Assembly (NCBI RefSeq): GCF_007997295.1
Contig: NZ_VORY01000004.1
Coordinates: 1-64,000 of the forward strand
Source: Gillisia hiemivivida
GTDB taxonomy: Bacteria > Bacteroidota > Bacteroidia > Flavobacteriales > Flavobacteriaceae
Direction of reading: 5' to 3'
DNA length: 64,000 nucleotides
Shown: piece after piece, positions 47,534 to 56,509 of the stretch
How the letters are laid out: each line of letters opens with the position of its first letter
How positions within the stretch are numbered: position 1 is the first letter of the stretch
Position numbers and translations under genes: made by a program
Notes under the pieces: generated by a model
Told to the model about the DNA's origin: nothing
Databases searched by the model: none
Seen by the model: only the letters and a program-made list of their open reading frames with translations

Positions 47534-48817
47534 TTATAAATACTTCTTTTTTGCAATTTGGTCCAGTGCCAAATTATCCTTACTTCCAATATGCGTGTGT
47601 TTTTTAATATATGCGGGAATATAAGTTCCATTTTCAACCTGCCCTCCTATATCTTTATATGCTTCCCGAAAAGACTTTCCCTCTATCACCAGATCATTAA
47701 TACTATCTACCGTAAAGAGATATTTATACTTCTCGTCCTGCATATTTATATCCTTTACTTTAATAAGCGAAATGGAATGAATAAATACATCTAAAATTTC
47801 CTTGATATTTTCAACTGCATAAATACTATTCTCTTTAATTAATTGAAAATCTCTATGATAACCACTTGGGAGATTATTGGTGATCAAGATCATTTCATTA
47901 GCAATAGCCTGAAGTTTGTTACATTTCCCTCGTATCAACTCGAAAACATCCGGATTCTTTTTGTGAGGCATAATACTGGATCCTGTGGTGAGTTCATCTG
48001 GAAAAGTGATAAAATCAAAATTCTGACTCATATATAAGCAGATGTCCATAGAAAATCTTGAAAGCGTGTTTGCAAGGGAAGCTATATTGGAAGTTACCGT
48101 ACGCTCACATTTTCCTCGGCTCATTTGGGCTGCAACCACATTATATTTTAATGTTTTGAAACCTAATTCCTTAGTGGTGAATTCTCGATCTATAGGAAAT
48201 GAAGAACCATAGCCCGCAGCAGAACCCAATGGGTTTTGATCTACAATCTTTAATCCTGCTTGCAACAAATACAAATCATCTATCATTATTTCTGCATAGG
48301 CTGAAAACCATAATCCGAAGGATGAAGGCATTGCCACTTGTAGATGAGTATAACCCGGAAGTAATTTATCCTGATGCACCTTAGCAAGCCCTAAAAGGAC
48401 ATCAATAAGGTTTTCTGTTTTCGAATAGATCTCTAATAAATTCGCTTTAAAATAAAGCTGCATTGCCACCAATACCTGATCGTTCCTGGAGCGTGCGGTG
48501 TGAATTTTCTTTCCAGTATCGCCTAGAGTTTTTGTGAGTTCAAATTCTATTTTAGAATGTACATCTTCAAAATCCTCCTCGATCACAAAACTACCATCTG
48601 TTACCTGAGCTTGAAGTTTATTAAGCTCTACTAGAATTGACTCCACCTCATCTGAGGTTAAAATTTCAATTTTTCCAAGCATTTTAGCATGTGCTTTCGA
48701 GGCCGTAATATCATATTCAGCTAGAAAAAGATCCAATTCCCGGTCGTTACCAACAGTAAATTTTTCAATCTTCTTATCTATAGAAATGCCTTTATCCCAG
48801 AGTTTCATAATTTTCAA
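47534..48817 (-). CDS. argH: Argininosuccinate lyase
   Basis: The last step of arginine synthesis, splitting argininosuccinate into arginine and fumarate. 427 residues, shorter than the usual 450-470. The fumarase-family signature GSSIMPHKKNPDVFELIRGK is intact, as are HTARSRNDQV and LPGYTHLQVAMPSSFG. It is the last gene of the arg operon and lies 109 bp after the argE-like gene; a hairpin precedes its start. Confidence 0.95.
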   Translation of the reverse strand: MKIMKLWDKGISIDKKIEKFTVGNDRELDLFLAEYDITASKAHAKMLGKIEILTSDEVESILVELNKLQAQVTDGSFVIEEDFEDVHSKIEFELTKTLGDTGKKIHTARSRNDQVLVAMQLYFKANLLEIYSKTENLIDVLLGLAKVHQDKLLPGYTHLQVAMPSSFGLWFSAYAEIMIDDLYLLQAGLKIVDQNPLGSAAGYGSSFPIDREFTTKELGFKTLKYNVVAAQMSRGKCERTVTSNIASLANTLSRFSMDICLYMSQNFDFITFPDELTTGSSIMPHKKNPDVFELIRGKCNKLQAIANEMILITNNLPSGYHRDFQLIKENSIYAVENIKEILDVFIHSISLIKVKDINMQDEKYKYLFTVDSINDLVIEGKSFREAYKDIGGQVENGTYIPAYIKKHTHIGSKDNLALDQIAKKKYL

Positions 48818-48822
48818 ATTTT

Positions 48823-48839
48823 AACCCTCACTGAGGGTT
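48823..48839 (-). promoter_or_regulatory. Small hairpin just upstream of argH
   Basis: The 7-bp arms AACCCTC and GAGGGTT with a 3-nt loop lie about 6 nt outside the argH start codon region and lack a T-run on the minus strand. It may influence translation or mark the remains of a repeat; a CCCGAaccaTCGGG hairpin lies near 48884-48897 in the same gap. Confidence 0.3.
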
Positions 48840-48926
48840 TTAATTAATATTGGCATACTTCAATTGTTAAAAGTATTTTCCTCCCGAACCATCGGGATAT
48901 ACCTAGTTGTTTTGTACCAAGGTGCT

Positions 48927-49997
48927 TTATTTCTTTAATGCTTTTTCAAGCAAACTAATATACATTTCAATCCCTTCCTCTATTTCGTTCACGTAAATAA
49001 ATTCATCTGCAGAATGTGATCTGGTAGAATCACCAGGCCCTAGCTTTAAAGAAGGACAAGATAACATTGCCTGGTCAGACAGGGTTGGGGAACCGTAAGA
49101 TGACATCCCCAAGTCGGCTCCGGCCAACACCAATGGATGTTCCATGGAGATAGAAGAAGAATTCAATCTAAGAGAACGAGGAGTAATTTCATCTACAGGA
49201 GCATTTTTTTCTAAAATTTCTGCAACCTCTGCATTGCTATATCGGTCGTTCACTCGTACATCTATCACAAGATCTACAGATGCCGGCACGACATTATGCT
49301 GGCTTCCCGCATTTATTTGAGTAACAGTAAGTTTTACTTCTCCCAATGCTTCAGATACTTTTTCGAATTTGAAATTCTTAAACCAATCCAGTACAGAGAT
49401 ACATTTATAAATAGCACTATTATTATTAGGGTGCGCTGCATGAGAAGGCGTTCCTTTTACCTTGGCATCAAAAACTACCAGCCCTTTTTCTGCAACAGCC
49501 ATTTGCATTAGCGTTGGTTCTCCCACAATAGCAACATCAATTTTTGGAATTAATGGCAATAAGCTTGCTATCCCATTTTTGCCATTTATTTCCTCCTCTG
49601 CAGTACCTGCAAAAAGCAAATTAAAATCGAGATCTTGTGCTTCAAAGAAATATGTAAAAGTCGCCAGTAAGGAGACCAAACAACCTCCGGCATCATTGCT
49701 GCCTAATCCGTATAATTTTCCGTCTTCAATAATCGCAGCGAAAGGATCACGAGAATAGGCAGAATTAGGTTTAACGGTATCGTGATGAGAATTCAATAAC
49801 AATGTTGGTTTCTCATGATCAAAATATTTATTCACCGCCCAAACATTATTCCCACTACGTTGAAATGGGATTTCAAATTCCTGAAGCCAATTTTCCAACA
49901 ATACTGCAGTCCCCTCTTCTTCAGAAGAAAAGGATTGAGTCTCTATAAGATCTTGCAATAACTTTAAGGCCTTCTTTTGAAGCTTTGAAATTTCCAT
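48927..49997 (-). CDS. M20-family N-acylornithine/N-acylcitrulline deacylase
   Basis: An ArgE/DapE-type zinc hydrolase of 356 residues. Metal ligands are visible in LLNSHHDTVKPN, GLGSNDAGGCLVSLL and TAEEEINGKNG. Because the neighbouring carbamoyltransferase acts on acylated ornithine, the natural substrate should be N-acylcitrulline rather than N-acetylornithine, an inference from context known for Bacteroidota and Xanthomonas. Its start overlaps the argB stop by one base. Confidence 0.88.
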   Translation of the reverse strand: MEISKLQKKALKLLQDLIETQSFSSEEEGTAVLLENWLQEFEIPFQRSGNNVWAVNKYFDHEKPTLLLNSHHDTVKPNSAYSRDPFAAIIEDGKLYGLGSNDAGGCLVSLLATFTYFFEAQDLDFNLLFAGTAEEEINGKNGIASLLPLIPKIDVAIVGEPTLMQMAVAEKGLVVFDAKVKGTPSHAAHPNNNSAIYKCISVLDWFKNFKFEKVSEALGEVKLTVTQINAGSQHNVVPASVDLVIDVRVNDRYSNAEVAEILEKNAPVDEITPRSLRLNSSSISMEHPLVLAGADLGMSSYGSPTLSDQAMLSCPSLKLGPGDSTRSHSADEFIYVNEIEEGIEMYISLLEKALKK

Positions 49998-50776
49998 TAT
50001 TTTATGATTTTTGTATGTTGAGTCCCTTTTTTAAGCAAGTTTGGGCCTCCTAAAGAAACTTCAGAAACTGCATGCTCTAAGGCACAAAAACAATTATGCA
50101 ATTTTGGAAGCATCCCTTCACTAATTATATTCTCCTTCAATAAATGCAGATATGTCTGGGTATCTAATACCTCGATCACCGAATTATCATCCAAAGGATC
50201 TTTTAAGACTCCATTTTTTTCAAAACAGAAAAATAATTCAGTTTGATAGTTTTCAGAAAAAGCAATGGCAATTTCTGCTGCCACTGAGTCGGCATTCGTA
50301 TTAAAAAGCACCCCTTCTCTACTACATGAAATAGCTGAAAATACCGGGATGATATCATTTTCCAGAAGTGATGAAATAAAAGAGATATTGATTTCTTCTA
50401 CATCTCCAACAAATCCAAAATCAATTTCTTTATTAACACGTCTTTTAGAGATGATACTTTTTCCATCTGCACCACAGAGCCCTACAGCATTACTTTTTAA
50501 ACCCTGTAATTTGGCAACAATTTTCTTATTAATAAGTCCAGCATATACCATTGTGATCACATCCATTGCATCGGCATCTGTTATTCTTCTCCCATCAATC
50601 ATATTTGTCTTAAAACCTAATCTATCAGACAATTCGGTGGCCATCTTACCACCACCGTGAACTAATATTTTAGGGCCCTCCAATTGAGAAAAACTATGAA
50701 GAAAAGCACTTAGACTCTCCTCATTTTCAATGAGCTTCCCTCCTATTTTTACAATTTTTAAAATTTGTTTTTTCAT
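49997..50776 (-). CDS. argB: N-acetylglutamate kinase (possibly N-succinylglutamate)
   Basis: Second step of the arginine pathway. 259 residues of the amino-acid kinase family. The ATP/substrate motifs KIGGKLIEN and VHGGGKMATELSDRLG are clear, then DGRRITDADAMDVITMVYAG and NTNADSVAAEIA. The short length lacks the N-terminal helix of arginine-inhibited forms, so strong feedback is not expected. Which acyl group it prefers depends on the rest of the pathway. Confidence 0.93.
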   Translation of the reverse strand: MKKQILKIVKIGGKLIENEESLSAFLHSFSQLEGPKILVHGGGKMATELSDRLGFKTNMIDGRRITDADAMDVITMVYAGLINKKIVAKLQGLKSNAVGLCGADGKSIISKRRVNKEIDFGFVGDVEEINISFISSLLENDIIPVFSAISCSREGVLFNTNADSVAAEIAIAFSENYQTELFFCFEKNGVLKDPLDDNSVIEVLDTQTYLHLLKENIISEGMLPKLHNCFCALEHAVSEVSLGGPNLLKKGTQHTKIIK

Positions 50777-50787
50777 TCTGATAGTTC

Positions 50788-51729
50788 TTAGCCTTGCAAT
50801 AATTTTTTCAATACCGCCTGCGCAGCAAAAGTTCGGTTATTAGCCTGATGGATCACCACAGAATTTTCACTGTCCAGCACGTCATCTGCAATTACTACAT
50901 TTCTTCTTACTGGTAAACAATGCATCACCTTAGCATTGTTTGTAACTCGTAATTTTTCCTGATTAAAAGTCCAGTCGCCATCAGTTTTAAGTGCTTCCCC
51001 ATAATTTTCATAACTACTCCAGTTCTTCACATAAACAAAATCTGCATTTTTTAATGCTTCCTCCTGATCATGAAATACCCTTGTGTTTTTAGTGATTTCA
51101 GAATTCAAATTATAACCTTCAGGATTCGTAATGCATAGCTCAACATCCATTTTCTGCATCATTTGTACAAAAGAATTGGGTACTGCATGTGGTAAGGCTT
51201 TTGGATGAGGAGCCCAAGTTAGAACCACCTTAGGACGTTTCACATTCTTAAGTTCTGTAATTGTGAGTGCATCTGTAAGTGCCTGCAAAGGGTGGCCCGT
51301 AGCACTTTCCATATTTAAGATAGGCACAGAAGCATATTTTTTAAAACCATTCATCACCATTTCGGCATTATCTTTTTCTTTATCTTTTAATTCTGGAAAT
51401 GCACGTACCGCAATAATATCGCAATATTGAGAAAGCACTGCGGCTCCCTCTTTAATATGTTCAGCTTTATTAGAATCCATTACCTGCCCGTCTTCAAACT
51501 CCAAAGCCCAGCCGTCGCTATTTACATTTATAACCATTACTTCCATTCCCAATAATTTAGCAGCCTTCTCTGTGCTAAGTCGGGTTCTTAAACTTGGATT
51601 GAAAAACAGCATGCCCAAGGTCTTTCCTTTTCCCAGCTCTGGGTCGGAGTTGATCTTCTTAAGTTGTAATGCCTCCTGAAGCAATGCCGGAAGATCTTCT
51701 ATATCGAATAGATCGATGTAATTCTTCAT
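50788..51729 (-). CDS. N-acylornithine carbamoyltransferase (N-succinyl or N-acetyl)
   Basis: Transfers carbamoyl phosphate to acylated ornithine. 313 residues, with the carbamoyl-phosphate motif FFNPSLRTRLSTEKAA, GHPLQALTDALTI and HCLPVRRNVVI. It resembles the Bacteroides fragilis succinylornithine enzyme rather than ordinary ArgF (shared TWAPHP, AVPNSF and NPEGY-like segments). At the position that separates N-acetyl (Glu) from N-succinyl (Pro) enzymes it has Ala89 (SNKAEH). Absence of Glu favours N-succinylornithine. It is separated from argD by 424 bp containing repeats. Confidence 0.92.
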   Translation of the reverse strand: MKNYIDLFDIEDLPALLQEALQLKKINSDPELGKGKTLGMLFFNPSLRTRLSTEKAAKLLGMEVMVINVNSDGWALEFEDGQVMDSNKAEHIKEGAAVLSQYCDIIAVRAFPELKDKEKDNAEMVMNGFKKYASVPILNMESATGHPLQALTDALTITELKNVKRPKVVLTWAPHPKALPHAVPNSFVQMMQKMDVELCITNPEGYNLNSEITKNTRVFHDQEEALKNADFVYVKNWSSYENYGEALKTDGDWTFNQEKLRVTNNAKVMHCLPVRRNVVIADDVLDSENSVVIHQANNRTFAAQAVLKKLLQG

Positions 51730-51900
51730 ACTTATTTAATTTCTTAGTACAATAAACCTAAATGCAAACGAGCTAGGATTCTATTATTTTAAATGTTTAT
51801 AATCTTTCTTATCAGTTTTAACTTTCAACTATCTATATTTTGGTTTTTCGTCATCCTACGTTTGTACCAAACATTAGCTCAGTTTAACAGAACAGAAAAA

Positions 51901-51979
51901 TGTCACCCTGAGCCTGTCGAAGGGTCTCAATGGAGTAAAATCTCTTCTAGAAGAGATCCCTCCTCAGGTCGGGATGACA
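51901..51979. repeat. Dispersed intergenic repeat, copy between argD and the carbamoyltransferase gene
   Basis: It runs from TGTCACCCTGAGCC with TGTCGAAGGGTCTC to AGATCCCTCC and ends CAGGTCGGGATGACA, with a TCTCTTCTAGAAGAGA palindrome in the centre. It is the most complete copy of the family in this window. Confidence 0.8.
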
Positions 51980-52008
51980 ACACAATGTCGTGATGTTACA
52001 AACCAATG

Positions 52009-52093
52009 AGAGTCTCAACATCCCAATTAATCGGGAGAAGACCCTTCGACTTTAATTTACCCTGAGCGATAGTCGAAGGGCTCAGAGGGACAA
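52009..52093. repeat. Dispersed intergenic repeat, inverted copy
   Basis: It reads GAGTCTCAAC, then GAAGACCCTTCGAC and CCCTGAGCGATAGTCGAAGG, with words in both orientations, so it can fold on itself (CCCTTCGACT / AGTCGAAGGG). It adjoins the previous copy in tail-to-tail fashion. Confidence 0.75.
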
Positions 52094-52153
52094 AACAACG
52101 AACCAATAAAACTGTTAAGCTTTCGGCATAAAACCAGATTCAGCTATTTTTAA

Positions 52154-53287
52154 TTAATAGTTTTTCAATTCAATTTTCAGCGCTTCAAACAACATTTCAA
52201 AATGTTGCTGCTCCACATTTAATGGTGGCAAAATTCGAAGCAACTTTTTATTAGATGCAGCTCCAGTAAATATGTGGTGATTAAAAAGCAAGGATTTTCT
52301 CAGTGCTGCGATCTCAAAATCGAATTCTAAGCCCAACATTAATCCTCTACCTTTTAGCCTTTTTATCTGAGGGATCTTTGCCACTTCTTGCTGAACAAAT
52401 TCATATATTTTTTTCGCATTATCCATGAGTTGCTCTTCTTCAATAACATCTAAAACTGCAATTCCTGCAGCACAGGCCAAATGATTTCCTCCAAAAGTGG
52501 TTCCTAACATTCCATGTTTTGCAGGAATAGAACTATCTATCAAGATTCCACCAATTGGAAAGCCATTTCCCATGCCTTTTGCTATAGAAATGATACCCGG
52601 CTGTATATTATGTTTTTGATAGGCGAAGAAATCTCCTGTCCTACCATATCCCGCTTGTACCTCATCTGCAATTAGAACTGAATTATATTGTTCACATAAT
52701 GCTGCTGTTTTCTGATAAAATCCGGTACTTGCTTCATCCAGTCCTCCAACTCCCTGAATAAATTCAATGATCACTGCAGCAGTTTCTCCTTTTTTCAATT
52801 GCTCTTCCAGCCCTGATATATCTTCAAAGGCAAGTTTACAAACGCTATGTGTTTTATTTAAAGGCGCCTTGATACCTTCATTATCTGTAACTGCAACTGC
52901 AGACGAAGTTCTTCCGTGAAAAGCATTTTCAAAATAAATAATATTACCTTTCCCGGTATGGAAGGATGCAAGTTTTAAGGCGTTTTCGTTAGCTTCTGCT
53001 CCAGAATTGCACAAAAACAGACTGTAATCTGTAATTTTTGCCGCTTTTTCTAACTTTCTAGCTAATTCTTCTTGTAAAGGATTTTTTATTGAATTTGAGT
53101 AAAACCCCAATTGCTTCAATTGTGCCTCAAGCTTTTCTAAATAATGAGGATGGGAATGGCCTATAGACATCACAGCATGACCACCATATAGATCCAAATA
53201 CTTTGTACCTTTTTCGTCATATACAAAACAGCCTTCGCCTTTTACCGGAGTAATATCGTATAAGGGATAAACGTCAAATAACTCCAT
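52154..53287 (-). CDS. argD: Acylornithine aminotransferase
   Basis: A PLP-dependent class III aminotransferase, 377 residues. LYGGHAVMSIGHSHPHY, NSGAEANENALKLA, the cofactor Asp in LIADEVQAGYGRTG and the Schiff-base Lys in SIAKGMGNGFPIGG are all visible. It converts N-acylglutamate semialdehyde to N-acylornithine. It starts 2 bp after proC. Confidence 0.94.
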   Translation of the reverse strand: MELFDVYPLYDITPVKGEGCFVYDEKGTKYLDLYGGHAVMSIGHSHPHYLEKLEAQLKQLGFYSNSIKNPLQEELARKLEKAAKITDYSLFLCNSGAEANENALKLASFHTGKGNIIYFENAFHGRTSSAVAVTDNEGIKAPLNKTHSVCKLAFEDISGLEEQLKKGETAAVIIEFIQGVGGLDEASTGFYQKTAALCEQYNSVLIADEVQAGYGRTGDFFAYQKHNIQPGIISIAKGMGNGFPIGGILIDSSIPAKHGMLGTTFGGNHLACAAGIAVLDVIEEEQLMDNAKKIYEFVQQEVAKIPQIKRLKGRGLMLGLEFDFEIAALRKSLLFNHHIFTGAASNKKLLRILPPLNVEQQHFEMLFEALKIELKNY

Positions 53288-53289
53288 AG

Positions 53290-54084
53290 TTAAGCTTTTG
53301 TGATTGAATTAATTTTTTTAAATGAAGCTTGAATCCCTCTGATGAGTGAAGAACTTAGGCCTCCGTGCTCCATTTCGTTCAAACCTTCAATAGTGCAGCC
53401 TCGAGGCGTTGTTACCTTGTCTATTTCTTCTTCCGGATGATTCCCTGATTCTATCAAGAGACTGACAGCACCTAAGCAGGTTTGCATAGAAAGCTCTTGT
53501 GCTTCCTTAGCATCAAAACCAAGTTGTACAGCTCCTTGAGTAGTAGCTCTTATTAAACGCATCCAAAAGGCAATTCCACTGGCGCAAATCACTGTTGCCG
53601 CCTGCATCTTTGATTCGGGGATAATTACACTTGTTCCCAGTCTATTAAAAATAGCTTCGGCAATTGCAATTCGTTTCTCCCCATTTACATTACTACAAAG
53701 GCAAGTCATCGATTTTCCTACTGCGATCGCAGTATTAGGCATTGCACGAATTATGAATTGATCTTTCCCTACAATTTCTTCGATCCTTGGGATATTAATC
53801 CCCGTAACTGTAGATATCAATATGTGCTTCTCTGTTAATGAATCCCTTATTTCATGTAGGATTGCTTCCAGCTGCAGCGGCTGTACTGCAAAAATGATCA
53901 CATCTGAATTTATAACTGCCTCTTTATTATCTGAAGTCAATTTCACTCCTGAATACTCTTCAAGATCCTTGATACTTTCAAGCTTTCTTTTAGAAAGATA
54001 CAGCGTGGTAATTGCATTTTTTACAATTAGACCTTTTGCTATAGATTTTCCCAGATTACCCGTCCCTATAATTGCTACTTTCAT
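53290..54084 (-). CDS. proC: Pyrroline-5-carboxylate reductase
   Basis: Last step of proline synthesis. 264 residues. N-terminal Rossmann motif IIGTGNLGKSIAKGL, then VQPLQLEAIL, MPNTAIAVGKSM and the C-terminal signature region VTTPRGCTIEGLNEMEHGG, a variant of the usual PGGTTxxGL. Its place between argC and argD is typical of flavobacterial arginine operons and links arginine and proline supply. A strict role in arginine synthesis is not implied. Confidence 0.92.
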   Translation of the reverse strand: MKVAIIGTGNLGKSIAKGLIVKNAITTLYLSKRKLESIKDLEEYSGVKLTSDNKEAVINSDVIIFAVQPLQLEAILHEIRDSLTEKHILISTVTGINIPRIEEIVGKDQFIIRAMPNTAIAVGKSMTCLCSNVNGEKRIAIAEAIFNRLGTSVIIPESKMQAATVICASGIAFWMRLIRATTQGAVQLGFDAKEAQELSMQTCLGAVSLLIESGNHPEEEIDKVTTPRGCTIEGLNEMEHGGLSSSLIRGIQASFKKINSITKA

Positions 54085-54128
54085 ACTTTATTGGTTTTAT
54101 CACAATTCATTGTGTGGTAGTTTAAATT

Positions 54129-55094
54129 CTAGAAATAACTGGCTTTTAACTGAAGTCCTTGATCTTCCGGAAATCCAAACATTAGATTCATATTTTGTAC
54201 TGCTTGTCCGGAAGCCCCTTTCAATAAATTATCTATAACACTTGTTATCAATAATTTACTCTTATGCTTCTGAAGATTCATCAAGCACTTATTGGTGTTC
54301 ACTACTTGTTTCAGATGAACCTCTTCCTCTATTACAAATGTGAATGCCGAATCTTTATAATAGGTATCATACATAGCTTTTGCATCTTCCAAGCTTCCAT
54401 CGAAATTGGTGTAGGTAGTTGCAAATATTCCTCTGGAAAAATTTCCTCTATTCGGAATAAAATTTATTTCAAAATTAAAGTTTGGTTGAAACAATTGAAC
54501 GCTCTGACCTATCTCCTTCAAATGTTGATGTTCAAATTCCTTATAAGCTGAAAAGTTATTATCCCGCCAGGTAAAATGTGAGGTAGCCGAAAGTGAAGTC
54601 CCTGCTCCTGTTGCTCCGGTAACAGCATTTATGTGCAACTCATCTTTAAGCAACTTCTCCCCCGCCAATGGAAGAACTGCTAAACTAATTGCTGTAGCAA
54701 AACACCCCGGATTCGCTATAAATTGTGCTTTTTTAATTTCTTCTTTTTTAAATTCTGGCAAGCCATAAACAAAAGAATGATCGTTAGAATGCATTCTATA
54801 ATCTGTACTTAGATCTATGACCTTTGTATCCTTAGAAAATGGGTTGTTTTTTAAAAATTCGATCGAATTCCCATGACCTAAACATAAGAACACCACATCT
54901 ACTTCAGGATTGATGTTTCCGCTAAACCTAAGCGCTGTTTCTCCCATTAGATCTTGATGGATACTTGAAACCGGTGAACCCGCCTGAGACGTACTAAAAA
55001 TAAAATCTAGACTTACATCTGGATGTCTTAATAGGATCCTGAGTAATTCTCCGGCCGTATATCCGGCACCTCCAATTATTCCTGCTGATATCAT
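54129..55094 (-). CDS. argC: N-acyl-gamma-glutamyl-phosphate reductase
   Basis: Third step of arginine synthesis. 321 residues. NADP motif AGIIGGAGYTAGELLRILLRHP, catalytic Cys in IANPGCFATAISLAVLPL and the conserved VTGATGAGTSLSATSHF. It overlaps argG by 4 bp. Confidence 0.96.
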   Translation of the reverse strand: MISAGIIGGAGYTAGELLRILLRHPDVSLDFIFSTSQAGSPVSSIHQDLMGETALRFSGNINPEVDVVFLCLGHGNSIEFLKNNPFSKDTKVIDLSTDYRMHSNDHSFVYGLPEFKKEEIKKAQFIANPGCFATAISLAVLPLAGEKLLKDELHINAVTGATGAGTSLSATSHFTWRDNNFSAYKEFEHQHLKEIGQSVQLFQPNFNFEINFIPNRGNFSRGIFATTYTNFDGSLEDAKAMYDTYYKDSAFTFVIEEEVHLKQVVNTNKCLMNLQKHKSKLLITSVIDNLLKGASGQAVQNMNLMFGFPEDQGLQLKASYF

Positions 55095-56278
55095 ACCTGA
55101 TTTTTTACGTGTTGATGGATCTTCCCTGTATTTGAGAGAATCTTAATAAAGCCTTTAGCATCAGTTGCAGTCCAGGCTGTATTCTCTTCGCCATATTTCC
55201 CGAAACCGTTATTCATAAGATCAAACTTAGATTCAATTCCGTTAAGAGTAAATCTATAGGGATGTAAATTTATAGATACTGTTCCGGTAACTTGTTCCTG
55301 TGAACTTTGTAAAAAAGCCTCAAAATCTCTCATTACAGGATCTAGATATTGACCTTCGTGCAAATGTGTTCCATACCAATTAGCTATGTAATCCTTATGT
55401 TGTAATTGCCATTTACTTAAGGTGTGCTTCTCTAATAAATGATGTGCTTTTATAATGATCGTTGCCGATGCTGCCTCGAAACCTACTCTCCCTTTAATTC
55501 CAATAATGGTGTCCCCCACGTGAATATCCCTTCCTATTGCATATTTAGAGGCAAGTTCTTCTAAGGTCTCTATGATATTTTCTGGTGTGTCTTCTTTTCC
55601 ATTAATTGCAGTTAATTCTCCCTTATTAAAGCTAAGACTAATTTGCTTAACATCGGTTTCTGTAAGTTGAGATGGATAGGCAGCTTCTGGTAATGACTTG
55701 TGTGAAGTAAGCGTTTCTTCACCTCCAACACTAGTTCCCCACAGCCCCTTATTAACAGAATATTTCGCTTTTTCCCAGTTCATATCTACCCCATGGGATT
55801 TAAGATATTCTATTTCCTCCTGTCTTGTTAACTGCTTATCTCTAATAGGCGTGATAATTTCTATCTCTGGTGCTAATATTTGAAAGATCATATCAAATCT
55901 TACCTGATCATTTCCTGCACCTGTACTTCCATGTGCAATGGCATCTGCTCCTATTTTCTTTGCATAATTCACAACCTCAATGGCTTGTATAATACGTTCA
56001 GCACTTACAGATAAGGGGTAGGTGTTATTTTTAAGAACATTACCAAAAATTAGATACTTTACAACCTTATTATAGAAGGTTGTAATCGCATTGATATTCT
56101 TATAGGATTTTGCTCCCATCTTAACTGCTTTCTCGCCTATCTCTTTTATTTCCGCTTCAGAAAATCCTCCGGTGTTTACACTTACTGCATGAATCTCCGT
56201 TTTTTCTTCCTGAGACAAATACTTTGCACAATAAGAAGTATCTAAACCTCCGCTATATGCTATTACTATTTTTTTCAT
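55091..56278 (-). CDS. argG: Argininosuccinate synthase
   Basis: Joins citrulline and aspartate using ATP. 395 residues. The PP-loop AYSGGLDTSYCAKYL opens the protein; AIAHGSTGAGNDQVRFD, NKGLWGTSVGGEE and NWYGTHLHEGQYLDPVMRD follow. Overlaps argC by 4 bp; separated from the GNAT gene by 231 bp with repeats. Confidence 0.96.
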   Translation of the reverse strand: MKKIVIAYSGGLDTSYCAKYLSQEEKTEIHAVSVNTGGFSEAEIKEIGEKAVKMGAKSYKNINAITTFYNKVVKYLIFGNVLKNNTYPLSVSAERIIQAIEVVNYAKKIGADAIAHGSTGAGNDQVRFDMIFQILAPEIEIITPIRDKQLTRQEEIEYLKSHGVDMNWEKAKYSVNKGLWGTSVGGEETLTSHKSLPEAAYPSQLTETDVKQISLSFNKGELTAINGKEDTPENIIETLEELASKYAIGRDIHVGDTIIGIKGRVGFEAASATIIIKAHHLLEKHTLSKWQLQHKDYIANWYGTHLHEGQYLDPVMRDFEAFLQSSQEQVTGTVSINLHPYRFTLNGIESKFDLMNNGFGKYGEENTAWTATDAKGFIKILSNTGKIHQHVKNQV

Positions 56279-56340
56279 TCTTTTATTTTTTTAAACTAAG
56301 CCATCATACCTTTTGATCGCTAATTGAATTATTTCCAGCT

Positions 56341-56498
56341 TCGAGTTGCTGAGATCCTTCGACAATTCCGATAGCTATCGGAACGGGATGACAGTTAAAG
56401 TTTTGTCACTTCGAGCGTCCCGATAATTATCGGGAGAGAAGTCCTTAAATTAACAAGTTGCTTCTTTGAGATTCTTCCCTTCGCTCAGAATGACATCG
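56341..56498. repeat. Dispersed intergenic repeats between argG and the GNAT gene
   Basis: Two adjacent copies. One has GAGATCCTTCGACAATTCC with palindrome CCGATAGCTATCGG and GGGATGACA (about 56350-56393). The other has TCACTTCGAGCGTCCCGA with palindrome CCCGATAATTATCGGG and ends TTCGCTCAGAATGACATCG (about 56404-56495). Confidence 0.75.
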
Positions 56499-56509
56499 AA
56501 TTATGTTTT

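Larger units (their letters stand above)
51730..52153. other. Gap inside the arg operon with two repeat elements
   Basis: 424 bp without an ORF. It contains repeat copies at 51901-51979 and 52009-52093. No classic terminator or clear promoter was found. Confidence 0.6.

Noticed and set aside
50265-50660. 131-codon plus-strand frame opposite argB
   Set aside because: Shadow of argB; no signal peptide, domain or promoter.
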